A stretch of 64,000 nt of DNA from Paracraurococcus lichenis (GTDB lineage: Bacteria > Pseudomonadota > Alphaproteobacteria > Acetobacterales > Acetobacteraceae). A program made the position numbers and the translations under genes. The notes beneath the pieces are model-generated. The model searched no databases. It saw only the letters and a list, made by a program, of their open reading frames with translations, and was not told the DNA's origin. The stretch is taken from assembly GCF_030657435.1 (NCBI RefSeq), contig NZ_JAUTWS010000003.1:62001-126000 (forward strand), written 5' to 3'. Positions 44,842-54,307 of this stretch are shown here, in pieces; position 1 is the first letter of the stretch; each line of letters starts with the position of its first letter.

Positions 44842-46608
44842 TCAGACCGTGTGGCCGGCCATCATGCTGAGGGCGGGCTCGCGCGCCAGCGCCTCCCGGA
44901 TCGCCGCCGCATCCCGCCCGCCCTTGTCCAGCGCCTGCTTCAGATGCGCGGCATAGGCGTCGGACACCACGGCGGGCAGCAGCGGTTCGTTGCCATCCAC
45001 GATGGCCTGGATGAGGGCGGGGCCAGGTGCGGCCAGCGCCTCCTCCAGCACCCGCCCGGCCTCCTCCGGCCGCTCGATGGTGAAGCCGCGCGCGCCCATG
45101 GCCTCCGCGGCCTTGGCGAAGTCGATGCCCGGCACCGTCACGCCATGGTCCGGATTGCCCAGGAACAGCATCTGCTCCCACTTGATCTGGCCGAGCGTGC
45201 CGTTGCGCAGCACCAGCAGCTTGAGCGGCAGCCGCATCTCGACCGCGGTGGCGAACTCGCCGAGTTGCATGGACAGCCCGCCATCGCCGATGACGCCGAA
45301 GATCGGCCGGCCCGGGAAGGCGCAGCCGGCCGCGACCGCATAGGGAATGGCGCAGGCCATGGAGGCGAGCAGGCCGGAGACGCCGAAATCATGGCCCGGC
45401 TGCAGGCGGATGTGGCGCGCGACCAGGCCCGTGTGGTGCCCGCTGTCGGCCACCACCACCGCATCCGGCGGCAGGCGCCGGCCGAACTCCGCAACGGGGA
45501 CGGAGGGGTTCATCGGCAGCCGCTCGCTGGTCTCGGCGGCGCGGATGGTGTCGTACCAGCGCCGCGTCTCGGCCTGCGCCATCTCCAGGAACCCGCGGTC
45601 CTCCTTGCGGCGGAGCTGCGCATTCAGCATCTCGAGCGCCGCGCGGGCATCGCCGACCAGCCCGGCCTCCGCCGGCTGGCGCAGCCCGATCCGCTGCGGG
45701 TCGCGGTCGATCTGCACGACGCGGGCCTGGCCCGGCTTCGGGTAGTACTCGGCATAGGGGAAGGTGGAGCCGACGATCAGCAGAGCGTCGCATTGCGCCA
45801 TGACGGCATGGGTACCGAAGGTGCCGTAATAGCCGATGCCGCCAGTGGTGTAGGGGTGGTCGTCGGGCAGCACCGCCTTGCCGAGCAGCGCCTTCGCCAC
45901 CGGCGCGCCCAGCATCTGCGCGGTCTGCTCCAGCTCCGCCCGCGCCTCCAGCGCGCCGCGGCCGGCGAGGATGGCGACGCGACGCGCGCCGTTCAGGATC
46001 TCCGCCGCGCGCCCGACCTCCCCGGCATCGGGCAGGCAGAGCCCGTCCTGCCAGCGCGGCGCGGTCTGCTGCGCCTTGCCGCGCGGGGAGGGCTTGTCCT
46101 CCTCCGCCTCTTCCTCCTGCACGTCGGTCGCCAGCGCGAGATGGGCGACGCCGTGCCGGGCGAGGGCGCTGCGGCAGGCGAGGCTGGTCACCATCGCCGC
46201 ATGCTGGGCGCCCATGACGCGGGCGTTGTAGACCGCGACATCGGCGAAGACGCGGTCCAGCGGCACGTCCTGCTGGGTGAAGGTCTCGGCGAGGTCGTGA
46301 TAGGGCAGGCCGGTCAGCGCCACCACCGGCGCCAGGTCCAGCTTGGCGTCGTAGAGGCCGTTCAGTAGGTGCAGCCCGCCCGGACCCGTCGTGGCGAAGC
46401 AGCAGCCGATCCTCCCCGTCCACTTGGCATAGGCGGCGGCCATGAAGGCGGCGCTTTCCTCATGCCGGACGGGGACGAAGCGGATGCGGTCTTGGCGGGT
46501 CCTGAGCGCCTCCACCACGCCGTTGATGCCATCCCCGGCCAGGCCGAAGATGGTGTCCACGCCCCAGGCGTGCAGCGTGTCGATGACGATCTCGCTGGCG
46601 TTCGGCAT
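44842..46608 (-). CDS. Thiamine diphosphate-dependent enzyme, pyruvate oxidase (PoxB)-like
   Basis: 588-residue ThDP enzyme. The pyrimidine domain has the catalytic glutamate in RHEESAAFMAAAYAKWTG and ATTGPGGLHLLNGLYDA; the FAD-like middle domain has GGIGYYGTFGTHAVMAQCDALLIVGS and VVQIDRDPQRIG, as in PoxB and related pyruvate dehydrogenases (quinone); the C-terminal domain has GDGGLSMQLGEFATAVE (ThDP-Mg site). It oxidatively decarboxylates pyruvate or a related 2-oxoacid at the membrane. An acidic insert EEEAEEDKPSPRGK lies in the linker. Divergent from the isochorismatase gene. Confidence 0.82.
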   Translation of the reverse strand: MPNASEIVIDTLHAWGVDTIFGLAGDGINGVVEALRTRQDRIRFVPVRHEESAAFMAAAYAKWTGRIGCCFATTGPGGLHLLNGLYDAKLDLAPVVALTGLPYHDLAETFTQQDVPLDRVFADVAVYNARVMGAQHAAMVTSLACRSALARHGVAHLALATDVQEEEAEEDKPSPRGKAQQTAPRWQDGLCLPDAGEVGRAAEILNGARRVAILAGRGALEARAELEQTAQMLGAPVAKALLGKAVLPDDHPYTTGGIGYYGTFGTHAVMAQCDALLIVGSTFPYAEYYPKPGQARVVQIDRDPQRIGLRQPAEAGLVGDARAALEMLNAQLRRKEDRGFLEMAQAETRRWYDTIRAAETSERLPMNPSVPVAEFGRRLPPDAVVVADSGHHTGLVARHIRLQPGHDFGVSGLLASMACAIPYAVAAGCAFPGRPIFGVIGDGGLSMQLGEFATAVEMRLPLKLLVLRNGTLGQIKWEQMLFLGNPDHGVTVPGIDFAKAAEAMGARGFTIERPEEAGRVLEEALAAPGPALIQAIVDGNEPLLPAVVSDAYAAHLKQALDKGGRDAAAIREALAREPALSMMAGHTV

Positions 46609-46789
46609 GCATCGGGCTCCCGTTGTTCCGGGGCGAACGCCGGCGAACCGTGGCGGATGCGGCGGCAGGCGTGGAACGTCCCGGCTTGCCGGCCGCCCGG
46701 CCGGGCCCTAGCGTGCCGCCACCCGGCCGGAAGAGCCGGGCCCGAGGATCGCCGCGCCGGCCCGTACCCCTGCCGAAAGGGCCCCGCCC

Positions 46790-47491
46790 ATGCACCCCTT
46801 CACGATGCCCGAGGGCATCCAGGCCCGCGTCGCCGCGCGCTGCGGCACCCCGCATCCCTTCGCGCAACTCGACCCGAAGCGCACGGCGCTGGTCGTCGTG
46901 GACCTGCAGAACGGCTTCATGCGGCAGGACCTGGCGCATGCCTGGTGCCCGATGGCCGAGCACGTCGTGCCCGCCGTGAACCGCCTGGCGGCAGCGCTGC
47001 GCCGGGCCGGCGGCGCGGTCTACTGGATCCAGAACACCTTCGACGCCCGCTGCGAGACCGAATGGTCCATCATGCAGGAGATGGTGACCCCCGAGGCGCG
47101 CGCCCGCCGCGCCGCCGCCATGAGCGAGGGGACGGAAGGCAACCGGCTCTGGCCCGCCCTCGATGTCCGGCCGGAGGACGAGGTGGTGCGGAAATACCGC
47201 TACAGCGCCTTCATCCAGGGCGGTTCCGACCTGCCGGCGCGACTGCGCGCTCGCGGCCTCGACACGGTGCTGATCACCGGCACTGTGACCAATGTCTGCT
47301 GCGAGAGCAGCGCCCGCGACGCCATGATGCTGAACTTCCGGACGGTGATGGTCAGCGACGGCTGCGCCGCGGTGACGGACGAGGAACACGCGGCCAGCCT
47401 GATCGCCTTCTACCTGCAATTCGGCGACGTGCTGACGGTGGACGAGTGCATTGCGGGCTTCGGGACGGCGGAGGAGAAGGAAGCGGCGTGA
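46790..47491 (+). CDS. Isochorismatase-family cysteine hydrolase
   Basis: 233-residue alpha/beta protein of the isochorismatase/nicotinamidase/N-carbamoylsarcosine amidase family. The Asp-Lys-Cys triad appears as VVVDLQNGF, RKYRYSAF and GTVTNVCCESSARDA with a cis-peptide region before the cysteine. The family hydrolyses amides or enol ethers; in this context an amidase such as N-carbamoyl or ureidoacrylate-type hydrolase is as likely as an isochorismatase. An asparaginase gene begins 47 bases later on the same strand, suggesting an amide-nitrogen operon. Confidence 0.85.
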   Translation: MHPFTMPEGIQARVAARCGTPHPFAQLDPKRTALVVVDLQNGFMRQDLAHAWCPMAEHVVPAVNRLAAALRRAGGAVYWIQNTFDARCETEWSIMQEMVTPEARARRAAAMSEGTEGNRLWPALDVRPEDEVVRKYRYSAFIQGGSDLPARLRARGLDTVLITGTVTNVCCESSARDAMMLNFRTVMVSDGCAAVTDEEHAASLIAFYLQFGDVLTVDECIAGFGTAEEKEAA

Positions 47492-47537
47492 GGCCATCCG
47501 ATGGTCGGAGCGCGCTAGGCGCGGAGAGCTGAATCGG

Positions 47538-48542
47538 ATGGGGAATCCTATGAAGAAGGTTGCGTTCATCGGCACGGGCGGGACGATCAGTTCGATCGGC
47601 AAGGGCCCGCTGGATTACGTGAACTACGGCGCCAATGGCGTCATGCTGCAGGCCGGCGGCATCCTCGACCGCTTCCCGGAGGTGCAGGAGGTCGCCGAGG
47701 TCTTCGCGGTGCCCTACCGCAACGTGCCCTCGCCGCAGATCGGCTGGCCGGAGTGGAAGGAACTGGTCCTGCTCTGCGACCGGATCCTCGCGGAGACGCC
47801 GGATGTCGCAGGCATCGTCATCGGCCACGGCACCGCCTCGCTCGAGGAGACGGCGTATTTCCTCTCCCTCACGCTCAAGGTCCCGGTGCCGGTGGTGGTG
47901 GTGGGATCGCAGCGCCCGGCCTCCTCGCTCTCGACCGATGCCGGGCTGAACCTGGTGAATGCCGTGCGGGTCGCGGCCAGTGGGGAGGCGCGCGGCCTTG
48001 GCGCGCTGGTGCTGCTGAACGACGAGATCCAGGCGGCACGGGAGGTGACCAAGACCTCCACCGGCCGGATGCAGACGTTCCGCAGTCCGGATGTCGGCGT
48101 GCTCGGGCATGCCGATGGCGACACCCTGGCCTGGTATCGCCGGCCGATCCGCCGCACCGCGCCCGACACCGAGTTCGACATCCGCGGCCTCGATTCGCTG
48201 CCGCGGGTGGACATCGCCTATAGCTACGCCAATGCCGACGGCACGGCGGTGCGGGCCTTCGCCGCGGCCGGCGCCGCAGGGATCGTCGCCGCCGGCTTCG
48301 CGCCCGGCTTCGTCACCCCCGGCGATGCGGCGGCGCTGAAGGCGGCGCGGGAGAAGGGCATCGTCGTGATGCAATCGACCCGGGCCGGCAGCGGAAGGGT
48401 CTTCCCGACCACCAAGCTGGCCGAGGCGGGCTTCATTCCGGCCGACAACCTGAACCCGCAGAAGGCCCGCATCCTGCTCGCTTTGGCCTTGACGGTCACG
48501 AAGGACCCGCAGGAGATAGCGAGGATCTTCGCCACCTACTGA
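47538..48542 (+). CDS. L-asparaginase (type I/II-like)
   Basis: 334-residue asparaginase. The two catalytic threonine regions are visible: IGTGGTISS at the N-terminus and GIVIGHGTASLEETAYFL; VVGSQRPASSLSTDAGLNL and AAGFAPGFVTPG follow. No signal peptide, so it is probably cytoplasmic. It releases ammonia from asparagine (possibly glutamine). Two in-frame ATGs (47538, 47550) both have weak purine sites; I took the first. The SbcD-like gene starts 26 bases downstream. Confidence 0.87.
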   Translation: MGNPMKKVAFIGTGGTISSIGKGPLDYVNYGANGVMLQAGGILDRFPEVQEVAEVFAVPYRNVPSPQIGWPEWKELVLLCDRILAETPDVAGIVIGHGTASLEETAYFLSLTLKVPVPVVVVGSQRPASSLSTDAGLNLVNAVRVAASGEARGLGALVLLNDEIQAAREVTKTSTGRMQTFRSPDVGVLGHADGDTLAWYRRPIRRTAPDTEFDIRGLDSLPRVDIAYSYANADGTAVRAFAAAGAAGIVAAGFAPGFVTPGDAAALKAAREKGIVVMQSTRAGSGRVFPTTKLAEAGFIPADNLNPQKARILLALALTVTKDPQEIARIFATY

Positions 48543-48568
48543 GACTCGGGAAGGATGCCGGCCGCCGC

Positions 48569-49792
48569 ATGAAATTCCTCCATGCCGCCGACATCCATCT
48601 CGACAGCCCGCTCGCCGGCCTCGCCGCCCGGTCGGACCTGCCGGGCGAGCTGATCCGCAACGCGACGCGCCGGGCCTTCGCCGCCATGGTGGACCTGGCG
48701 ATCGCCGAGGACGTGGCCTTCGTCGTCATCGCCGGCGACCTCTACGACGGCGACTGGAAGGACTTCTCCACCGGCCTCTTCTTCGCCGAGCAGATGCGCC
48801 GCCTCGGCCGTCCCTGCTTCCTGCTGCGCGGCAACCACGATGCGAAGTCGGTCATCACCAGGTCGCTGAAGGCGCCGGGGAATGTCCATGAATTCTCCGC
48901 CCGCACCTGCGAGACCGTCGCGCTGCCGGACCTCGGCATCGCCCTGCACGGCCATTCCTTCCCCAACCGCGCCGTGCCCGAGGACCTCTCGGCCTGCTAC
49001 AAGGACCCGGTCCGCGGCCTGCTGAACATCGGCGTGCTGCACACCTCGGCCGAGGATCCGGGCGAGCACGAGACCTATGCCCCCTGCCAGGTCGGGGCAC
49101 TGCAGCTCAAGGGCTATGGCTACTGGGCGCTCGGCCACATCCATGCCCGCCGCGTGCTCTGCGAGCGGCCCTGGGTGGTCTTCCCCGGCAACCTGCAGGG
49201 GCGCCACGCGAAGGAGACCGGCGCCAAGGGCTGCAGCATCGTCCATGTCGAGGATGGCGAGGTCAGGGCGGTCGAGCACCGCGCCGTCGACGTCCTGCGC
49301 TGGGCGGCGCTGGAGGTGGATGCCGAGGCCGGCGACATCCTGACCCTGCAGGACCGGCTGGCCGAGGCCGCCCGCGCGGCGGTGGCGGAGGCGGGCGACC
49401 TGCCGGTCCTGGCCCGCGTCACGCTGCGCGGCGCGACGCCGCTGCACGCCGCCCTGCTCGCCGATGCCGAGCAACTGGCCGCCGAATGCCGCAACGCCGC
49501 GCTGGCTGCCGGCGGCACGCTCTGGGTCGAGGCGCTCAAGCTCCGCACCCGCCCGGCCCGCACCGCCGAGGAAGGCGCGCTGCGGCCGCTGCGGGAGGCC
49601 TTCGCGGCGGCACTCGACGAGCCCGCCCGCATGACCGGGCTGCTGCAGGAATTCGAGTCGCTCCGCCGCAAGCTCCCTTCCCATGCCCAGGAGGGGCTCG
49701 ACCTGCCGGCCGATGAGGCAGCGCTGCGGGCGCTGGCGGAGGACGCCTGGGCCGAGGCGGCGCGCGCCATCGCGGAGGCCGAGGCGCCATGA
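48569..49792 (+). CDS. SbcD/Mre11-like metallophosphoesterase YhaO
   Basis: 407-residue DNA-exonuclease-like protein. Phosphoesterase motifs are complete: HAADIHLDSPL, IAGDLYDGDW, LLRGNHDAKS, VLHTSAED and LGHIHARR. The length and lack of the SbcD C-terminal cap suggest the YhaO branch, which partners YhaN, rather than classical SbcD. It probably acts in double-strand break or replication repair. Its stop overlaps the YhaN start (ATGA). Confidence 0.87.
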   Translation: MKFLHAADIHLDSPLAGLAARSDLPGELIRNATRRAFAAMVDLAIAEDVAFVVIAGDLYDGDWKDFSTGLFFAEQMRRLGRPCFLLRGNHDAKSVITRSLKAPGNVHEFSARTCETVALPDLGIALHGHSFPNRAVPEDLSACYKDPVRGLLNIGVLHTSAEDPGEHETYAPCQVGALQLKGYGYWALGHIHARRVLCERPWVVFPGNLQGRHAKETGAKGCSIVHVEDGEVRAVEHRAVDVLRWAALEVDAEAGDILTLQDRLAEAARAAVAEAGDLPVLARVTLRGATPLHAALLADAEQLAAECRNAALAAGGTLWVEALKLRTRPARTAEEGALRPLREAFAAALDEPARMTGLLQEFESLRRKLPSHAQEGLDLPADEAALRALAEDAWAEAARAIAEAEAP

Positions 49793-52700
49793 GGCTGCTG
49801 CGGCTCGACCTGCTGCGCTACGGCCACCTGACCGACGTCTCGCTCGATTTCCCGCGCGAGGCCGCGCTGCATGTCGTCCTCGGCCCGAACGAGGCCGGCA
49901 AGTCCACGGCGCTGGAGGCGATCGGCGACGCGCTCTTCGGCTTCCCCGCCCGGACCGGGCGCGACTTCCTGCACGCCTCGAAGGACCTCCGCATCGGCGT
50001 CACGCTCGCCGGCCGGGACGGCGCGACGGCAAGCTTCCTCCGCCGCAAGGGCCGGCAGCAGACGCTGCTGGACGCCGAGGAGAACCCGCTGCCGGAGGAG
50101 GCGCTGCGCCGCTTCCTCGGCGGCGCCGACCGCGACCTCTTCGACCGCGCCTTCGGCCTCGACGGCGCGCAACTGCGCAGGGGCGGGGAGGAGTTGCTGA
50201 AGGCGGGCGGTGACAGCGGCGAGAGCCTGCTCGCCGGCCTCGGCGTCATGCACCTGCACAAGGCGCTGGCGAAGCTGGACGAGGAGGCCAAGACGCTGGT
50301 CGGCGACGGCCGCGGCAAGCGGCAGTTCAGCATCGCCATGGAAGCCTGGAAGCAGGCCCGCGACGCCGCGGCCGAGGCCGCGGTGCGCCCGGCCGAGTGG
50401 CAGGAGGCGACGGAGCGCCTGGCCGGCATCGTGGCGGACCTCGCTGGGGTGCAGCAGGAGATGGCGGCGCTGGCGCGGGAGGACAGCCGCCTGCAGCGCA
50501 TCCGCCGGGTGAAGCCGCGCCTTGCCGAGCTCGACCATGCGCGCGGGCAGTTCTCGCTGGTCGCCGATGCCCCGCGCCTGCCCGCCGATGCGCGCGCCGC
50601 GCTCGAGCACGGGCGGGAGGCGCGCCGCGCCGCCGCCCAGGACGCCGAGCGCGAGGCGGAGGCGGTGCGCCGCCTCTCGGAGGACCTGGAGGCGCTGCCG
50701 CGCGACGCCGCCGTGCTCGCCCTGCAGGATGGCATCGATTCGCTGGCCGGGCGTCGCGCCCTGGTGCAGCAGGCCGAGGCCGACCTGCCGGCGGTCCGCG
50801 CGCGGCTCGAGGGCTACCGGGCCGCGGCGGCGGAGGCGGCGCGCGGACTCGGCCTCGACCTCCCGGCCGAGGCGCTGCGCGAGCGCCTGCCGGCCGAGGC
50901 GCTGCGCCGCCGCGCGCAGGCGCTGCTCACCGACCGCGCCCGGCTGGTCACCCAGCGCGAGGCCGCGGCGCAGGTGCTGGCGGCCGCCCATCGCGCCCGC
51001 GACGCGGCGGCTGTGGCCGTGCAGGCGGCGCCCGCGCCGCCCTCGCCGGCGCCGCTGCGGCAGGCGATCCAGGCGGCGCAGCGCGAGGGCCGCATCGACC
51101 GCGAGCTTGAGGCGGCCGAGCGCCGCCTCACCGGCGCCGCGGAGGCCGCCGCCGCCGCCCTCGGCGCCCTGCCGCTCTGGTCCGGCGATGCCGCGGCGCT
51201 CGCCGCCTGCCGACTGCCGCTGGCGGCCGAGGCGGAGGCGGCGGCGACGCGCCTGGCCGAGGCCGATAGGGCTCTCGGCAAGGCGGGCGAGGAGGCGGCG
51301 CTGGTCGCGGCCGAGATCGCCCGGCTGCAGGAGGAACTGGCCGACCTTGCCGCTGGCGAGACCATGCCGACCCGGGCCGCGGTCGAGGCCGCGCGCGGCG
51401 AGCGTGACCGCGCCTGGCGCCTGCTTCGCCGTGCGCTCGAGGGCGGCGCACCGGCGACGGCGGAAGAGCGCGCCGGGCTGCCGGAGGCACCATTGCCCGA
51501 GGCTTTCGAGCGCCTCTGCGACGCGGCCGACCGGCTCGCCGACCGCCGCGCGGACGAGGCGCAGCGTGTCGCCGACTGGCTGCTGCGCTCCGACCGGCTG
51601 GAGCGCGCGCGGGCCCGCCATGCCGAGGCGGGGAGGGGGCTGGCCGCGGCCGAGGCCGCCGCGGCGGCGGCGCTCGCCGCCTGGCAGGCCCTCTGGACCC
51701 CGGCGGGCATCGAGCCCCGCGCGCCCGAGGCCATGAAGGAATGGCGGGCGCAGCGCGCCGAGGTCCTGCGCCTCCTGGCCGAGGCGCGGGCCGCGCGCGA
51801 GGCCCGCGACGACCTCGCCGCGCGGCGCGAGGCGGTGCGCGAGCCGCTCGCCGCCCTGCTGCCCGGCGGCCCCGCCGGCCCGGCGCTGGCGCCGTTGCTG
51901 AACGCCGCGGACCTCGCCTGCCAGGCGGCCGAGGAGGCCGTGGTCGAGCATCGCCGGCGCCTCGACCGGCTCGCCACCGAAGAGAAGCGCCTGCCCGAAT
52001 TGCGCGACCGGGCCGAGGCCGCGGCGCGGGACCTCGCCGCCGCGGAGGCCGGCTGGGAGGAGGCCGTCGCGGCGCTCGGCCTGCCGCCCGGCGCGGGCGC
52101 CGAGGCGATGGAGGCCGCGCTGCTCGCCTGGGGCCGCATCGCCGAGGCCGCCGAGGCCTGGCGGGAGGACGAGCGCCGCATTGCCGACATGCAGCGCGCC
52201 GTCGAGGATTTCGCGGCGGCGACCGCGGCGCTGCTCGCCGCCCTGCCGGAGGCGGAGGGGGAGGGCGCGCCGGCGCTGCTGCTGCCCGGCCTCGTGCGGC
52301 GGCTGGCCGAGGCGCGCAAGGCGGAGGATGCGGCCGAGGCGCTGGCCCGCCGCATCGCCCAGCACCGCGAGGCCGCCGAGGTCGCCGGGCAGCGCTTGCG
52401 CCAGGCCGAGGCCGGCCTCGCCGCCCAGCGCGCGGCCGCCGGCGCGGTGGACGAGGCCGCGCTCGAAGAGGCGATCGACCTCGCCGCCCGCCGCGACCGG
52501 CTGGCCGCCGAGGTGGAGGGCCTGGAGCGCCTGCTGGCCGAACAGTCCGACGGCATGCCGGAGGCGGCGCTGCGCGAGGAGGCTGCGGAGGTCGGGATCG
52601 ATGCCGCGACCGCCCGGCTCGAGGAGATCGGGCGCCAGCGCGCCGCGCTGGCGGAGCGGCTGAGCGCCCTCGGCGGCGAGCGCAACGCCGCCGAGCAGGT

Positions 52701-53301
52701 GCTGCGCGACCTGGAGAAGGGGCGCGACGCCGCCGCCCATGCCCAGGCCGCCGAGCAGGCGCTGGCCGAGGCGCGCGGCGCGGCCGAGCGCTATGCCCGG
52801 CTGCACCTCGCCCGCCGCCTGCTGCAGGCCGGCATCGAGTGCTTCCGTGCCGAGCGCCAGACCCCGCTGCTGCGCGATGCCGGCCGCCACTTCGCCCTGC
52901 TGACGGGCGGGCGTTACGCGAAGCTGGCGGCGGAGGAGGACGAGAAGGGCCGCATCGTGCTGCGGGCCGTCCGCTCCGACGGCAGCGACTGCGCGGTAGA
53001 GGCGCTGAGCGAGGGCACGCGCGACCAGCTCTACCTCGCGCTGCGCATCGCCGCGGTCGAGAGCCATGCGGCGAATGCCGAGCCGCTGCCCTTCATCGCC
53101 GACGACCTGCTGGTGCAGTTCGACGATACGCGGGCGGCGGCGGCGATCGGCCTGCTGGCGGAGCTCGGGCGGGTGGTGCAGCCGATCCTCTTCACCCACC
53201 ACACGCATCTCGCCGAGCTCGCCGCGCGGCAGAAGGGCGTGCAGGTGCAGGTGCTGCCGGGCGGCGCCCCAGCGCCGGTGGAGGCGCGCAGCGCCGCCTG
53301 A
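49789..53301 (+). CDS. SbcC/Rad50-like ATPase YhaN
   Basis: 1170-residue SMC-like ATPase. Walker A GPNEAGKST at residues 32-40, the N-terminal half of the head continues with DLFDRAFGLDG, then long Ala/Glu/Arg-rich coiled coils, and at the C-terminus the signature and Walker B region ALSEGTRDQLYLALRIAAVE and PLPFIADDLLVQFDD. No zinc-hook CxxC in the middle is obvious, which is normal for YhaN and unlike Rad50. With YhaO it forms a nuclease-ATPase complex. The coiled-coil composition makes its antisense frame open for 1362 codons, which is an artefact of base composition. Confidence 0.88.
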   Translation: MRLLRLDLLRYGHLTDVSLDFPREAALHVVLGPNEAGKSTALEAIGDALFGFPARTGRDFLHASKDLRIGVTLAGRDGATASFLRRKGRQQTLLDAEENPLPEEALRRFLGGADRDLFDRAFGLDGAQLRRGGEELLKAGGDSGESLLAGLGVMHLHKALAKLDEEAKTLVGDGRGKRQFSIAMEAWKQARDAAAEAAVRPAEWQEATERLAGIVADLAGVQQEMAALAREDSRLQRIRRVKPRLAELDHARGQFSLVADAPRLPADARAALEHGREARRAAAQDAEREAEAVRRLSEDLEALPRDAAVLALQDGIDSLAGRRALVQQAEADLPAVRARLEGYRAAAAEAARGLGLDLPAEALRERLPAEALRRRAQALLTDRARLVTQREAAAQVLAAAHRARDAAAVAVQAAPAPPSPAPLRQAIQAAQREGRIDRELEAAERRLTGAAEAAAAALGALPLWSGDAAALAACRLPLAAEAEAAATRLAEADRALGKAGEEAALVAAEIARLQEELADLAAGETMPTRAAVEAARGERDRAWRLLRRALEGGAPATAEERAGLPEAPLPEAFERLCDAADRLADRRADEAQRVADWLLRSDRLERARARHAEAGRGLAAAEAAAAAALAAWQALWTPAGIEPRAPEAMKEWRAQRAEVLRLLAEARAAREARDDLAARREAVREPLAALLPGGPAGPALAPLLNAADLACQAAEEAVVEHRRRLDRLATEEKRLPELRDRAEAAARDLAAAEAGWEEAVAALGLPPGAGAEAMEAALLAWGRIAEAAEAWREDERRIADMQRAVEDFAAATAALLAALPEAEGEGAPALLLPGLVRRLAEARKAEDAAEALARRIAQHREAAEVAGQRLRQAEAGLAAQRAAAGAVDEAALEEAIDLAARRDRLAAEVEGLERLLAEQSDGMPEAALREEAAEVGIDAATARLEEIGRQRAALAERLSALGGERNAAEQVLRDLEKGRDAAAHAQAAEQALAEARGAAERYARLHLARRLLQAGIECFRAERQTPLLRDAGRHFALLTGGRYAKLAAEEDEKGRIVLRAVRSDGSDCAVEALSEGTRDQLYLALRIAAVESHAANAEPLPFIADDLLVQFDDTRAAAAIGLLAELGRVVQPILFTHHTHLAELAARQKGVQVQVLPGGAPAPVEARSAA

Positions 53302-53325
53302 GCCGGTCCGAAAACCGGACCCGGT

Positions 53326-54201
53326 TCAGCCCCGCCGCGCCGCCCGTGCCAGCCAGAGCGTCGCCGTCAGCATCAGCGCCGTGCCGAGCGCGAGGCCCCA
53401 GCCCGGCTGCTCGCCGAAGAGCAGCATGCCGATCGCCGCACTCGCCGGGATGCCGGCATATTCGACGGGCGCCAGCAGCCCGATCTCCGCCCGCCGCGCC
53501 GCCGCCTGCATCAGCAGGTCGCCCAGCACCGCGAGCGCCGAGCCGGCCAGCAGCAGTGCGAGGGCGAGCAGCGAGGGCATGCGCCAGAATACCGCCGAGA
53601 CCGGCCCCCAGACCAGGATGGAGCAGACCGCGTACCAGGCGATGATGCGCGGCCCCGGCTCCGTCCCGCCGAGCCGCTTCATGCATATGATGACCAGCGC
53701 GCCGGTGATGCCGCTGCCGACCGCCGCGAGCACGCCGATGGAGAGGTCGCCGTCCGGCCGCGCGATGGCCAGGACGCCGGCGAAGCCCAGCAGCGCCGCG
53801 GCGATGCGGTCGCCCCGCAGCCGCTCCCCCAGCAGCAGCACCGCCAGCGGCAGCGCCCAGAGCGGCCGCGCCTGCATGATGGCGACCGCATCCGCCAGCG
53901 GCATCCAGTCGATGGCCAGCAGGTAGAGCATGAAGCTGGCGATCCCCGCCACGCCCCGCGCCAGGTGCCCCTTCCAGCGCCGCGTCGCCAGCCCCGCCAC
54001 CCCCTGGCGCAGGAACCAGGGAGACAGGATCACCAGGGTGAAGACCCCGCGCGCGAAGGGGACGAGGGCGAGCGGCAGCCCGTCCTCCAGCGCCAGGCGG
54101 AAGCCGGCGCCCATGCCGGCGAAGGCGATGGTCGCGGCGAGCATGAAGCCCATGCCGGCGAGGGAACTCGAAGCGGCGGGGGCGCGCGGCGCGGCATGCA
54201 T
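53326..54201 (-). CDS. EamA/DMT family transporter
   Basis: 291-residue permease with ten hydrophobic segments arranged as two EamA repeats. Segments such as MGFMLAATIAFAGMGAGFRLAL, YLLAIDWMPLADAVAIMQARPLWALPLAVLLLGERL (in part) and the second EamA repeat ending PVEYAGIPASAAIGMLLFGEQP identify the drug/metabolite transporter superfamily. Exports or imports small metabolites; substrate not predictable. Convergent with YhaN. Confidence 0.85.
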   Translation of the reverse strand: MHAAPRAPAASSSLAGMGFMLAATIAFAGMGAGFRLALEDGLPLALVPFARGVFTLVILSPWFLRQGVAGLATRRWKGHLARGVAGIASFMLYLLAIDWMPLADAVAIMQARPLWALPLAVLLLGERLRGDRIAAALLGFAGVLAIARPDGDLSIGVLAAVGSGITGALVIICMKRLGGTEPGPRIIAWYAVCSILVWGPVSAVFWRMPSLLALALLLAGSALAVLGDLLMQAAARRAEIGLLAPVEYAGIPASAAIGMLLFGEQPGWGLALGTALMLTATLWLARAARRG

Positions 54202-54307
54202 CGCCCGCCTCTAGCGGCCCTGCTGCAGCGCAGCAAAGGGATTCCCGGCGATTGACGCCGCGCCGGGCCGCGCCGAGTCTCCGGCCGGAACGGGAAGGGA
54301 ATGCGCC

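Noticed and set aside
49120..53208. Very long antisense open frame (1362 codons) opposite YhaO/YhaN
   Set aside because: It arises from third-position GC bias opposite a real coiled-coil gene; the sequence is low complexity and has no domains. Similar shadows occur opposite crtF/bchC (3320-6028), bchX/bchY (5887-8493), pufL/M (10597-12552), the VWA/MoxR block (14979-17681) and the molybdenum hydroxylase (33551-36073).
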